The notes below the pieces were generated by a model. It searched no databases and was not told the DNA's origin. It saw nothing but the letters and a program-made list of their open reading frames with translations. A DNA stretch of 64,000 bases from the NCBI GenBank assembly GCA_963691655.1, contig OY829326.1:89893235-89957234 (forward strand), read 5' to 3'. The DNA comes from Toxonevra muliebris (Eukaryota; Arthropoda; Insecta; Diptera; Pallopteridae). The position numbers and the translations under genes were made by a program. Below are positions 37,385-50,685 of the stretch, one piece after another. Numbering within the stretch: the first letter of the stretch is position 1; every line of letters starts with the position of its first letter.

Positions 37385-38568
37385 ACACATATTAGGGATG
37401 TCGTTGGTTTCGTGATTCTCGGGAGTCAAATTTCAATCCCGGGGTTGATAGTTTTATCAAATATAAAATAAATAAGATAAAATTTGAGATTCAACATAAA
37501 TTAAGATTTATTTTATTAAAGTTGCGCACTTTTAAAATAACAGCATGGAAACTAAAACGCTTTTTGTTATCTTTGATAAAAGAAAAAATGTTTTCCATAT
37601 CGTTAATAATAATTTATTTTCATTGTTCTACGGAATTTTGGCAGGAATGTCTAAAAATTTAAATGGATATCGTAGAGGATTTTTATGCGCTCTTTATGTA
37701 AAACTTTTTATTTTGAGTTTTTGATGTGCTTTCAGATTAAAGTGGAGTGGAAAAACAGACATGAAAAATTGTGATTTGCTGGAGGAAAATTTATAGTGTA
37801 GTGAATTGATAGAAATACAAATTGAATTGATGGTTTCATAGTAGGTGTGAGTTTATAAGCATATGTTTTATTGTATATTTTACTTTAAGCCCAAAAGTAT
37901 GCAACACATAATTTCTGTATACTTGCATATCAATGGAATAGAATTTTTTTTCTAAATTTTTTTTTCTTTTCTAATTGAAATTGTAAAATAATATCAACAT
38001 TAGGCGATGTAGACGTGCAAAAAAATTAAGAAAGTGTATTGAAAAGAAAAATTAAAAAAAAACCATGGTTGCACTTTTTGGAGCATAAAAACGAAAACTT
38101 TTATAATGAAGTATACAACAACGCTTAAAGTATGTTATCACATCTTGTGACGAAGCACAAGGGACTCATTTAAAGTACTCCCATAAATTTAAAAATTTCC
38201 TTTTGGGATGCTTTTTGAAATCCATACGAGATACAGATTTTTTTATATTTCCCAGTTTACAGTGTTACAATCCAAAGGCACCCTAAAATTTTGAAGTCAA
38301 AAATACGCCACTTAATTACTAATGTGACGTTAAAATTTCGTAGAACAAAGAAAATAATGTATCACAGAATACCTACACTGTCACACACTTGGTCGTCTTT
38401 TGATAGTCATACCATTAACGAATTAGAAAGAGTTTGAATTCCAAAAAGTTTGTGTAGGTACAAACAAATCCTGAAAATCCCGAGATTTTTTCTTTACAAT
38501 CACATGATTCATGGGACTACTTTCAGACCAAATACCGGGATCCCGGGATTGACATCCCTAATACATAT
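37385..38568. mobile_element. hAT-like element with near-perfect 8-bp target duplication
   Basis: TAGGGATGTC (37393) and GACATCCCTA (ending 38560) are inverted ends, and further in both carry CCCGGG-type sequence. They are flanked by ACACATAT (37385-37392) and ATACATAT (38561-38568), 7 of 8 matching. No transposase is visible. It lies in the intron between the S1 and S2 exons. Confidence 0.82.
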
Positions 38569-38617
38569 CACAGTCTATAAATATAACACAACTAAAGAGA
38601 TAGAGTATGAAACTTAC

Positions 38618-38761
38618 CATAATAGCGGTATAAAATGTTAAACATAATATCACCCAATCCCAAATTGCTTTAAATGCACAATAATGTAAAAGAATATGTG
38701 GTGGCGTTTTAGGCGCTTCTTGTCTATATTGTGGCATAATATCGGCGCTCAGAGACATCAT
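38618..38761 (-). CDS. eag: eag exon: pre-S1 and S1 helix
   Basis: The 48-codon exon starts [20 protein letters not shown] and ends with the hydrophobic [13 protein letters not shown], most of transmembrane helix S1. It is in phase 0 at both ends, with a TTTTAG acceptor and GTAAGT donor. The Met-Met at its start is internal, not a translation start, because the previous exon joins in frame at AAH. The upstream intron is only 70 bases. Confidence 0.97.
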
Positions 38762-38831
38762 CTAAAAAATGTTACATTATTGATTGATATCTATGGAAAA
38801 TATACATTCAGTCATTCATTCATTCACTTAC

Positions 38832-38938
38832 ATGCGCCAAATTGGATTGTTTCGTTGGATCTTTGAGTGTTGGCAGATGTGCGCTGAATTGACGGCTCCG
38901 TGTCACCGAACGTGCCAATTTGGCAAATTTCGATAAAC
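38832..38938 (-). CDS. eag: eag exon: cytoplasmic linker between PAS and S1
   Basis: The 107-base exon encodes LSKFAKLARSVTRSRQ... ending SNLAH, the linker between PAS domain and voltage sensor. It is rich in basic and hydroxyl residues. The acceptor is TTTTAG and the donor GTAAGTG; it ends in phase 0. The 35 codons match Drosophila Eag residue for residue as far as I recall that sequence. Confidence 0.97.
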
Positions 38939-39388
38939 CTAAAACTTGAAAGTAAATATCACCATTTCAATTTACAAAAACAAAACACAACACGAAAGGC
39001 AACAAAGACAACATCAGAAGATATAGATATAGTAATTCATAGTTATTTAGTTGATTAGAGAAAAGTATAAGTAAGAATTTGTTAGTAGCAGTTGAGAATG
39101 TAACAATGTTGGTTAGAATACGAGTATAGTATTGTTAACTGCAACGCTTGTCTCAATTGCAAAAATTTACATTTTGAGTATGGAAGAATAATGAAAACAA
39201 AAATTATTATTGTATACCTACATATTACAAAGCTCAAAATAAAAATGCAGTATATAAATTTAAAAAAGAAATCATATTTGTTAAAATAAATAAAATAGAA
39301 ATGAAATTGTGACATTTAAATGCATGCAATATATAGAATAGTTATGTGTGTTGCGAAAATAGTAATTGAGTTTTTCAGGCGTACTTAC

Positions 39389-39520
39389 CACCCTTTGTAT
39401 CTTCGCTGTCGATAGGCTGCTTCAGTGCGGTGATATCTCGAAATGTTAACAAAAATAACACAACCAAATCCCTCTCGTTGCGTATGGGCGCAACCTGTAA
39501 AAGTAGCCATAGTGGAGTTT
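39389..39520 (-). CDS. eag: eag exon: end of PAS domain and start of the linker
   Basis: The 132-base exon encodes (E)[17 protein letters not shown]... and ends ...[12 protein letters not shown](G). It is the C-terminal beta-strands of the PAS domain, which docks on the CNBHD and sets gating kinetics in KCNH channels. It begins with the last two bases of a Glu codon after a CTATATAG acceptor and ends after the first base of a Gly codon at a GTAAGT donor. Identity with Drosophila Eag is near complete over the 43 full codons. Confidence 0.97.
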
Positions 39521-42232
39521 CTATATAGGAAGAAGAAAAATAACCAGAATTAGATCAAGTACGAAAATTTCTCATAATAAATATTAAAAGGCGAAGTTGT
39601 GCTTTGAGAGAGTTAAAAGAGGTATTTAGAACTACTGCATTAGTTTTTAGATAAACACCAATTCGTGAAAATTAATCTAAAAACGTTTACATCCATTCGA
39701 GTTTTAATCGCACCTACATAATTTAAAATTATTAGGTTTCACTAGGCTTGAAAGTCTGGTAAACAGTTACACCTTTCAGAGTAGTGTGTTTGAAAAGTAA
39801 TGAAATATATTACTATCTATATATTCGTTTTGTATATGAAATGATGAATTTATTTAGATCAAAAAAGCACTCCCCTGTGGTCGACCCTAAGCCTGCATTG
39901 TGAAAGAACGAGGTATGGGCTAGCTAGTTTGAATGAATAACACCGTTGAGTCTCAGGGAGTAAGTGAGGCTAACCTATTTTTAAACTCAGTGAATAAACA
40001 ACATCACAGAGTCTAAGAGTTTAATAAATAGAAAAATTCCGATTTTTTAAATGTTATTCAGAGCTAACCATAAACTTTTTTCTAATACTGACATAAATAA
40101 GGATGACGAGGTCTTCCTGAGCTCTTGCTATGAAGAAATAGAAAATTCCACAGAAAAGGGAGTGATCTGATTGCAACAACTACGTGGGCATTACATTGCT
40201 ATAGATCTCTAGCAATATTCTCACAAAAAATATCAGAAGCTGCAGAGGAGAGCGAAAACCAATATGCGAAATATATTTGAACAACGTTACGAGTTTCGGA
40301 CATCAGCTTATTCCACATTTATTAATCTAAAATATGGAAGATTCAACTAAAAAGAGATATACTAACTGAGTTCAGTATATGTAGGCTATGCTGGCGTGTG
40401 CAGCACAATGATATCATATATCATAGAAAGTTTTTGAAGAAAGCTTTTCGTATTGTTTTGCTAATCACCGTGTGTGTGAGTGTTATTCAACTGCAATTGA
40501 TCTCCTCATTTCTTCCCACCTCGAGGACAATTTTCAAAAATACTCTCAAAAATACAGAACTATTTTTTTTGCATACTGAATTTCATACTGAAAATATGTA
40601 TATGGAAAGCATGTTTTACAAAATTTTAAACTGTATCACTAGATTTAAAATGGGGTAAAAGTATTTACAATACGATATGGTATTAACCCATTATTGCCTA
40701 ACCGGTAGGTTTACTTAACTTTGTACTTTGCTCAAGCATATAGCTTGATATATGTGACCAATGACTTGTCTGATGATTTTATATTGTTAATTTGACCTAT
40801 TTCGAGAAACTAATTTGAAGGAAAATTTTTTTCACACATGAGGTCACATATGAGAAATTTTCTCGAAGCTCTATATTTTCAGTCATTATCGATCGAAACA
40901 AAAACAAAAAATTATAATAATTATATTAAACTAACAGTTCATTCAGATAGTACTTCAAGTGTATTTTCTAAATATATATTTTCATATTTTTCATATGTGA
41001 AATATGAGAAAATATTTTGGTCCGATAAAAGTAGCTATATTGCAAAACTTCCTTTGTTTGAGCGAAAAGAGCAAAACTTTCCTCTTTTAGAATTTTCTCT
41101 GGCAATTCAGTACCAGAGATTCCATTGTTCATTCAGCAAGCTAAAAACAATATCAGCTCCTAAAATGATTTTTTTTACTATAATTAATTGTTGCACGACT
41201 ATAGAATTTCATTTGATACAGATATCCCTTCGAAGAAATGAGGCACCATGCTTTGAACCCAAATGGACTCGATTTCCGTTGAAAAAAATTATGCGCGAAT
41301 GAGAAACATTTTACACCATTTCCTCATCAATAGATAGGTTGTGGGCAAAAAAGCAAAATTGTATGAAACGTTTGTAGCTTGTAGCCATGTAATGGCTTCA
41401 CTTTGGCGAATGTTTTTGAGCTAATGATTGTAAACAAAACGAATAAGATATTTAATCATTTCAACACGGAGTCGTAGACCAAACACCAAATGATGACTCT
41501 GTTGACCAACATTTCTTCCATTCTGGAATTCTGAAGAAGAAAAAACCAATGGAAAGTTTGAAAATTTTCAAAATTGAATCACGAGTTTTGGTACCTGCTC
41601 GAAATGAGGTAATAAATATCAGATTAATAAGAATACTTAATAAAAATTTTTAAACACTTAAATAATTTTTTGACACATACGAACATGTATACAGTAATCA
41701 ATTGTCCTTGCCATTGTTTTCTTCAGAAATCGCTTGGAGACTTAAACTTTTTCCTCCGCACACTGCCCAACTCATCAATCGTATACGGGCACTTACTAAG
41801 AACAATCACAAAAAATCCCCCTGCGGCATTTTCATATAATAATTTCTTGTGTGAATGTATTTGTGTGCATGAATATGAATGTGAGTATAAGTACAAATGT
41901 GTGTATGAGTATCCATTTGACCTCGCACATATCAATAACATTTCGTCCGCTATCTTCTTTCCCTTCCCGTCAAAACTATGCAAAACCCAAAAGCGAGAAA
42001 ATAAACTTTGTGGCATGGAGCTTATGATTAGTTTCCACACTTTAATCCCTACCTTTATACAGACATTGAGTATGAGTACGTCCACTGCTTTTTTTCGTGT
42101 TGTTGCAGTTATATAGTGAAATTTAGCGCAGCTGTTGCTCGCTCTTTAGTGCTGGTTTTTTCTTCTTCATTTATGCTGGAAAATATATTAGCATTAGCTG
42201 AGTGGCTGCTGTGTCAGAAAAACTATTTCTAC
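39521..42232 (-). other. eag 10.2-kb intron, first part, no gene seen
   Basis: Open frames at 40838-41302 and 41670-42116 have no similarity I can recognise and no splice context. The sequence 39860-40330 resembles decayed coding DNA but is not assignable. Confidence 0.55.
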
Positions 42233-44192
42233 CAGTGGCGGATCCAGAAATTCAAATGGCCTGAGATTCGAAAAGTTTTTACTTACTCACAAGACTCTAA
42301 ACTCCCAGGAAAAATTAAAATTTCTTTTATACGAAATTGAATTGAAACTCTATATTTCAAATTTAGGTGGACACACGACAAAAAAGGAATTTCAAATTTG
42401 TTTTTTGACAGATTAAAAGTTTGAAGAAAGAGAAGAAGAATTTTTGTCTGTGTTTTGTGTAAATAAAAATATTGCCTTCCAATTGGAGTTTACACAAAGA
42501 TTTTATATAACAATTATGGATAATTGGAGGAATGGCAATGAGTTGCACTCCAACTCCATTATTTTATTTTTTCACTTAATAAATATTACAAGAGCAGCTG
42601 TTATGAAAACAAAATCCAAAATGTCTAAAAAAGTGTAATAGATCTTAAGTTTTTCCTGTTTTTTACAACCTTGTGTTTGAGGGTTGCTTGTTACTTTCTT
42701 CATTTCAGACACATTCCAACGAAATAAGTCTGAAATGCAGAATTTCATTTGACACTTTTTGCATGGCGGAATTCTGCATTCCATCTGCACTATAAGTGCA
42801 GAATTTACATAATTTTCAACCTATGAAAAAAACGATAATTGGTTTTTCGAAAAGTTGCAATCACTATAAAGTTAAATCGTTTACTTATGATAGAAAAATG
42901 CTGTGAGCTACTTAAGTAAATGATTCTAGAAAACTTAAAGTTATTTTTTTAAGTCTGTATTTAAATTATATTGAAAAAACAGGAATTCAAAAGAACACCT
43001 TCAAAATTAAATAAGATATAAATATTTAAAATGTATGATGTAATGCTATTTCTATTGTTTTGTCCTTGAACTCCTCATATGGTCTCCATAACGCTGGATT
43101 GGTCTCCCGCAGTGATTCACCACTGCTACACTATCTAGTTCGTGAAGAAGGTTGAGATCTTCGCTAATTGATGTCACTGTTTTATTCCCTTCGTTAAATA
43201 AGAAGATGCCGTTATTGCTATTTGTTCTGTGAGGGTTAAGCCCATAAAATATAATTATGATAAATTTTAAATTAAAATTAATAGGCTTTTTGATTTTTAT
43301 TTTGATATTTTGATTTTTAAATAAAATTTCTGCATTATCTTTATTCTTTCGAAAAATTTATAATTTCGAGTTATTACCTATGTAATTTACTTTTTTTTTG
43401 AATGGCTCAACAGAAATTAACGATTTTGATTTGAAAAGTTTAGTGGTGGACAGAAGAACTCGCTAGGGTTGCCCTGGTGAATAAATCTTGGATTATTCCT
43501 TGAGAATTGTTGTCATGCCATGTTCCCGTATCTACTAAGAAACTTTTGAGATCAAAACCAATGATTTCTGTTGAAAATGCAAGAGAAAACATTGTTGACT
43601 GTACAAAATTTCCAAAAGTGTTTTGAAAACTACATTTTCTGGTGTCAGCACTATTCAGAAGGTTACCTTGGAGTTTTTCTGGTTTATAAAAAAAAAACTT
43701 GCTCTATAGTGGAAATTACTGGTTTTTGGACTTGATTCAGAATGGCACCAAAATAATTGAAGAGCAAAATCGATTAAAATAGAAGAAAATAAAAGTTTTA
43801 AAGAATTTATTTGTTTTATTGCAAAGTAGAGGAGAGAATAATATTACTTATCATCATAAATGGGCTCGCCAGCGTTTGTATCTTCACTCTGTTCGATTTT
43901 CGGCACCAGTTTTATATTGGCAATTATTTCGTGTGTTCTTTTATTGTGCTCTAAAAAATAGGTTTGCCTGTGATGTTTTCTTGGTGTTGAAATTGGAAGA
44001 TAAACATATGTATGTATATTTTAAAATCATCCCGAATATCTACCTCCTGTCCTGATTGAATCTGAACTAAAAATAGAACAAACCTCAGAGTATTCTAGAA
44101 AATATCCACAAAATAGTTTTCAGATTTAAAATCCTCAGTTGGGGTGTGGGAGGGCTAAAGCACGCTTAGAACCTCCCATGGATCCGCCACTG
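42233..44192. mobile_element. TIR element with CAGTGGCGGATCCA ends (hAT-like)
   Basis: CAGTGGCGGATCCA at 42233 and its inverse ending at 44192 define a 1.96-kb unit. These ends resemble common hAT termini. The adjacent 8-mers ATTTCTAC and CATGTAGC do not match, so either the duplication has decayed or the ends belong to different copies. No transposase is visible. Confidence 0.65.
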
Positions 44193-45192
44193 CATGTAGC
44201 GTAGCAAATTTCAACATGTTGGCAGGTGTCTTTGGGGACATATTCGCACATATTCACATACAAAAATTCTGCACGTTGATGTTTTTGTTGATTTGAATGC
44301 AAACAATATTATTATTTTTTGTTCTTTCTCTATTTAAATGTATGCATGTTTGTATGTACGTTTATTTATGGGAACTTATTGAAACTTCAAAAATATGTTT
44401 CATTAAGTAGATATGTCATTTCAAACCAACAACAACAAAAAAAACAACATTGTGTTTTTTTCTGACATAAAAACTATAACCTTTCACATTGGAGGCCACA
44501 ATCTTCTTGTTTTTGTGGCAATTTATTGATGTCACATAAATCAATTTCAGCATATTTTAAAAGTCAAAAATACTAGTCAAAAATACTAATCAAAAACTCA
44601 AGGGTACAATTTTATGGAGATATGTACATACAAACGTATATTTCTTTTAATAAATGTTTGTTTTTATGCAAGTCGTTGAATGATCTTGATGAATTTCACT
44701 AATCTTTTGTAATATGTGAGCCATCTTGTTTTCGTTCTTGTTGGACAAGTTCCAGAAGCGCATATTCTTATGATTTTCTCTTATTTTAATTTGTTTGCAG
44801 TTTTGATATCGACACATTTCAGTTAATTTAATATCATAAATGCAAGTATATTTGTAGTAATATGGATATTCACGCGTTGATGGGAAATGCCCTCTTGCGG
44901 CATTGCTAAAGTGCGGATTGTGAGAGTTTGACACTTTTCCAACAACAAACACAATACCGAAAATTTCACATTATTTCGACTCAATGCGTAGTTGCGGTAG
45001 ACTGTGATTACGATTTGATAATTATCAATTATAATCAGCTGATTTTCGCTTCGGAAAATAGTTTCCACCTGTGCCTAATACAAAAAGATTAAATTTGTAA
45101 GAATAATCTAAAATATATTTATTAATTTTCAATAAGGTGGTATTATTTTGACAATTAAACTATACCGCTTTTGCATTGAGCGCTCATACGCT

Positions 45193-45385
45193 ATGAGCCG
45201 TGGAGTAGTATACTGGGCAATGCTGTGCCCGGTGGCCGGGTTCGATACTTGGGACAATCAAAAATAGAAAATAAAAATTTTTCTACACAGCCTCCTTCTG
45301 GTTGGCAATGGCAAGCCTCCAAGGGTACAAATTTCCTAAAAAAACTTTGGATTTGGGATAAAACTGTAGGTGGCACCCATTAGTA
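45193..45385 (+). mobile_element. tRNA-derived SINE (partial)
   Basis: The tRNA-like head has CGTGGAGTAGTAT and GGGTTCGATACTTGG. The body shares ATTTTTCTACACAGCC and GGCAATGGCAAGCCTCCAAG with the copy at 14327, and ends near AAAACTGTAGG. Diverged copy. Confidence 0.65.
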
Positions 45386-46299
45386 TACAAATAGAACTCG
45401 CAAATAAAAAGCTAGGTATAATCCTTCCAGACTTTGAAAATTAATTTTCATAATCTACAAAAAACACATAATATTAATTTAATTGAATAGGGCCAGATTC
45501 AAACACAAACACTCTCTCATGTACTAGACTTTGAAATAACGAAGTGTTATGCAGACAAGTAGTAATGAGAAAAACACAACAACAAATAAGTATACAGAAC
45601 GGTAGTGGTAGTTTTCTTTCAATATCTCCATTCAGCGAAAATATTTGGAATCATATCTGTGATTCTTGGTTATGGTTTCAAATATTAGTAGCTTATAAAG
45701 GATATTGAAAGATTAAGAACTACCACTAAGATCACTGATGAGGAATCGTGGCGATTGCCCGTCTCTGTATACGCTGTTGTTGTGATGACTACACATATAG
45801 TTCCTTTAGCCTGCAGCACATTATTTAATGAACCTTCCATAATCTGTTATGCCTTAAAAGAAGAAATCGCAAGTATTTTGCAAAATTTAAAATTAATGAT
45901 GTTAACAGATTTATCTGATGATTTACATTAACCTTTTCTTTATCGTATCACTCTTATTTCCACATATCTCTTGAAGTTATGACTTTCACTTTGAAGCCAT
46001 TTCAATTACGCCCCCGCACTCTCGTTTCATTTAAATCTGTGGGATTCCAATCTATTGCATATTTTTACACTTACAAGCATTACCAGGCAGAGGTATAACT
46101 AGAAGGGAGGCCCTTCCCTTAGAAAAAAAATTGCTTCAGATTTAAGCAAATGTGCTTAAGAAATGTTTATAAGATAAATCTGATAACTTAATTACGTAAT
46201 TGTGTAGTTCACTGGTCTGGTGCAAATGGAATAGCATCATTGCAAATGTACATTTTTATAACATACACAGTGCAACAAATTTCAACTTTTGTCTTATTT

Positions 46300-47110
46300 C
46301 CAACAGCTTTATAGTTCTCCCACAATATGTATCTGAAGTCGGAAAAATAGGGTCTTCATGGGCTATTAAGAAATTTCTTTATTTCAACAGATACGAATTT
46401 GATGTCTGAAGCAAAATTTTTAAGCACTGTATTGTTGGTTCCACATGGGATTGAACAACAATTTTTTTTTTTAAATCAATTACAATTTTTTTTTTTTAAT
46501 TTTGTTGGCTCTACATAGGAGCCTAATGTAATTACAACAACAAAAGAATCCATTATTTACTTACGGTGAAAATTCGTTTTTTTCCATTATTTTGAGAAAT
46601 GTGTACCTCGTAGGACATTCCAATGTTCTAGAACCCCTAATAATTTTTAATAAGAAACATTTTCTCCAAAGACATAGTAATAGTTTTCTCAACGGTTTTT
46701 TTATCAGCCATTTATCGAAGAACCCCCAGGAAAAGTTTGTAGACAAAAATTATTTATGATAGTTTTTAGGAGACTATGAAAATTAAATCTAGAGGTTAAT
46801 TTTCAAAGTCATGACTTAAGTTCATGTCAATTTCGTTATTTGAAGTTATATATAAACAGGTTAATGAACAAATGTAGTCATCCCAACAACAATGCATATA
46901 GAGATATATATATATATTTATCTCTTTGCAATTAACTACTTTTCTTCAGACATCAAATTCGAACCTGTTGATATAAAGAAACTTCTTAATAGCCCCTGAA
47001 GACCCCATTTTTCCAACTTCAGGTTCATATTGTGGGAGAAGTAGATGTGATGGAAAACGCCGTCGTGATCAGCAAACCTAATTTACTATAAAACCATTGG
47101 AAAATCTCGC
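46300..47110. repeat. rearranged copy of the 5800-6779 element with inverted arms
   Basis: 46498-47110 aligns with 5988-6500 (shared AGCCTAATGTAATTACAACA, and CTTCTTAATAGCCCCTGAAG against the related 6353 sequence). In addition 46316-46418 is an inverted copy of 46943-47038. So one end of the element was duplicated in inverse orientation. No target duplication was identified. Confidence 0.75.
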
Positions 47111-49745
47111 ACATAAGACAAAAGTTGAGTTTTTGTTGCACTGTGTAATTATTGCCTGATTTTTATTTCTTCGATCTGTTAAAAAAATTATTATTTGATT
47201 TTTATGTTTTTTGCCGATAAAATCAAATTATGATTTTTATTTTTTTTTCGAGAATAAAAATTAATTCAAACAGAGTTTAGTTTTTCTGCTCAGGAATAAA
47301 AAAAATTTTTTCAGTTTTAGTTTTTTGCACAGGAATAAAAATTAATAATTGAGTTTTATTTTTTTTTATAGGTGTAGGGTCTTTGGCAGGATTAAATTTC
47401 ATTATTATTTAGGAAATTTTCCTCTCCGCCAAGTGGCGCAAATATTAACCAGCATTTTGTGGCAAATCTGATATGAGTCAGTAATGCAAAGATCGTCGCA
47501 AGCTTTAAGTTTTCAGGGTATTTCATATGGGAAGCTCAAAAGCATTTTTTCCATGGGAATGCAAAGCGCATCATTGATAAATGTATCGCTGTTGGTCTTT
47601 AAACACGTCAGCAAATGGGACTGATTCTATGAATAGGAATCTTTCCAAACCGCAAGTAGCACAGTGTTGCAGGCCAATCATATTTAAATGTTAGCTGAAG
47701 AAAAATGAGCTATATATAATTCTACCAGCAGAGATGAGAGAACGATAAAACCATTAGGTCCATACAAGTGTTTATCAATTCCTCAGCAAGTGCATTTATT
47801 TGAGAACGCATCTTAATTGTTGTCGAAGAGGAACCATGGCCAAATTTCTTTGGTGCCAAGGAAGAGCATTTTGTTACGCTGTCGGCGTTAAGTTTGCTCC
47901 ACTAGACATGTACTCGTAGATGATTATAGAAGTATTGGATTTTAGTAGGAGATAGACCCAGCATTTTGCCGAATATATCTTCAAAACATCTATTCATATT
48001 TACTAACGGTTTGTAAATACTAGGCATCAAAACTAACTAGAGAACTGCGCTACTTCATATCTATGGGCAGAGTGTAAATTCTCCATTAATTACATACTAG
48101 ACTAGCCACAATTCAGTTTGCCACATTTTCGCTCGATACAAAAATGATTTGAAAAAAAAAATATTAGAAAATGCATATTTTTTTTGTGCGCTGCTCCAGT
48201 AAATTTCTATTTTCAAATCGAGAACAGCATCAACAACAAATTTCTTTTTATGCTTATTGTAGCAACTTGTTTTGTTTGCTATTATTGTTGTTGTTATTGC
48301 TGTTGTAATTGGCTTTTAATATTTGTTTGTTTATTTGCGGTTATTTGTACCACATTATTTGTGGTTGTTGTTGGTTTTTTGAAACTATTTTTCCTTTACT
48401 GTGATTTCACATCATATGAGTGCAATAGCCGGAAAAATTACACTCAAATTAAAATAAATTTTACAGGTTTTTATTATTCCGGATATTTATGGCAATTTAT
48501 GTATATGCTCGATTTTGCTGGCTGGTAGAATTCGCTCAGCAAAAAGGAGAATTATAAAAAATAAGAAAAATTAAGATTTGGTGAAAAACACACACACAAA
48601 AGTTTAAACACATGTGATCTCAGAAAGTGCTCAAATGCTATTTAGACAATGAGATTCTAAGTTGACTCAGATAATTGGGAATGTTTTGGTTCAGTATGGA
48701 TTGGACGTCTTCAATAACGATGTTTTTATTATTCTCTGGAACCTGGAATTAATCTTTGAAGGAAAATCTCCCCTCAATATTTACGAGCTCAACAACCATT
48801 CACAAGTAGCCTGCTGTTTCATTTCTTCGCTTTCTAACTTTCTGTAGCTGACACAGATCTGGCACACTGCTATGCAATATTCTTCAACAATCAACTTTTA
48901 TTAATAATCCAATTCAATAAACAGCAGCTTCCTACTTAGGTTCTTGTATGAGTATATGGTACAATGTCGTTATGTAGGTGTATGTATCAGAAAGATAATA
49001 CTTTTCAAATGCCACTTCACTTATTGTATTCATATAACAAGAAGACACTCTAAACTGCTCTGTACTTTGTATCTCAAATATGAATAATAGGCAGTCAGAA
49101 ATATCAACAGGAAGACATATTGTATGTATATGTAAAACCCAAATAGATATAAATAAAAAACATCCTGAAGCAAATGATGAAAGCTGTCATGTTCTGCCAA
49201 TAACTTGCAAGAAGAAAAATAAGCACATTTTATTCTACGTCCCCCTTGATTCGAATTGAAAATAAAATGGCATACTCAAGTTAAGCGAAAAATGAAAATG
49301 CCTTTGAGTATTAATAAAAAGAGATAGTTGAAAGAATTAAAGCTTCAGAAACAGAGAGCTAAAAGATTCTCAAAGTATTTAGCAGAAGTTATGCGGAATT
49401 TGTTACACTCTCTTCACACACTTTGCAACTTAGGAATGTGTAGATTGAATGTGTGTAGGCCTCAAGTTGAAAAGTTTATTTGCTAAACAAATGTCGAGCA
49501 TGTTAATGTGTCAAATAGGGTCAATTGAGCTTAAGGTGGCATCTGCTGTCTCTGGTGGCTACAAATAGTAGAGATACAAAACATTATTTCATATTCAGCG
49601 AGGAAAATTTAGTTTTCACGTCGTTTACTTTTGCTGATGGGAATGCGCGCCAATAAATTGAGCCTACTTTCGGGCGTACGTAAATACTATGAATATGTAT
49701 TTGTTTTTCCAATGTGTTTTCTTGTAGTACCTATGTTAAGAATAC
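47111..49745 (-). other. eag intron next to the PAS microexon, no gene seen
   Basis: AT-rich intron. The open frame at 48184-48528 is TTGTTG-type low complexity. The part 47400-47980 may be decayed foreign coding DNA but cannot be named. Confidence 0.55.
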
Positions 49746-49793
49746 CTGGCTGGACTTTGCCGTACTGTGATAGCGCACATCCGCATTGTAAAT
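49746..49793 (-). CDS. eag: eag 48-bp microexon in the PAS region (16 codons' worth)
   Basis: The minus strand reads (A)AT TTA CAA TGC GGA ..., giving N-LQCGCALSQYGKVQP-(E). This matches the LQCGCALSQFGKAQT segment of Drosophila Eag. It is flanked by a TTTCAG acceptor and a GTATTC donor. Length is a multiple of three, with entry after one base of a codon and exit after one base. Skipping it would keep the frame, with A from the previous exon plus AA of the next making a Lys codon. Vertebrate EAG proteins, as I recall them, lack this stretch, so it probably adds a cysteine-bearing loop to the PAS domain and may be alternatively spliced. The next visible coding exon is 10.2 kb downstream. Confidence 0.9.
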
Positions 49794-50637
49794 CTGAAAT
49801 TTAATATTTGCAAAAAATAAAAAAAGTTTAAAATTAAAACAGAAAATGTATTGGTTCATTCGTTGTTGTTCAGTTTCAATTTCAATTTTACGTTCTAGCG
49901 TTAGATTGTTTCAATTAACCTATAAATAGCTGCACTTGGAAAAAAATACCATTAACCTGAATGCAATACAATACGATACAATACAATAAGGCAAGGTAAG
50001 GTAGCGTACATATTTATATTACAATCACGATAGAGCGTGAGTTGTTTGCTAGCTTAATGTGTGAATGTACGTGCACACATGTATTGATGCTGAACTCGTT
50101 TGTCCTGGTAGATGAAAATCTTGCTGCTGTTGTTAGTTTATGTTGATGTTGAAAAAGCAAATGAAACGCACAAATTTAATTTGTAAACCTTAGGGGGAGG
50201 GAGAAGGGATGTAGGGGCACGCCGAAGCAGAGAAGAAGCGCTCGCCGAGACTAGTTAAGATCCATTGCTCTTGATTGTTCAGCATCTAACGTAAGATTAC
50301 GACGACTGGAATTATTGCGTCTTATTTTGCAGCATTATTACGGCTATCAGAAGTTTTCTTTTGATCTTTCTTTATTTTCCATCCCTCTTACCTTCATTTA
50401 ATTTCCAAGTTTTTTTACTCAGCTGTTCTTTTTGCTTTCTTCTTCATCTTGCTGGAACTTATGTTTCGGGGCTTGGACTGAATCGGACTTTTTGACCATT
50501 TCAATCAATTTAATCTTTATTAGAATCAAAGTGGAAATACATACAAGCTCAAGTACTACAGGTTTGAACTACTAATAACTGAAATGAAATTACAGTTTTA
50601 TAAATATTGGGAAAAAGAAGAAATTTGGTTCTTTTAG

Positions 50638-50685
50638 CAATTATCACCAGCTTATTAAAAGCTTATTAAAAGCTGGTGATAATTG
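50638..50685. repeat. perfect 16-bp inverted repeat
   Basis: CAATTATCACCAGCTT (50638-50653) is the exact inverse of 50670-50685. The short spacer itself repeats the AGCTTATTAA unit. It may be a transposon footprint or a structured element. Confidence 0.85.

Noticed and set aside
40838..41302. 154-codon open frame in an eag intron
   Set aside because: No recognisable domain, AT-driven composition, no splice context; probably chance.
48184..48528. 114-codon open frame with cysteine-rich hydrophobic sequence
   Set aside because: It is a TTGTTG-type low-complexity translation without a family match.
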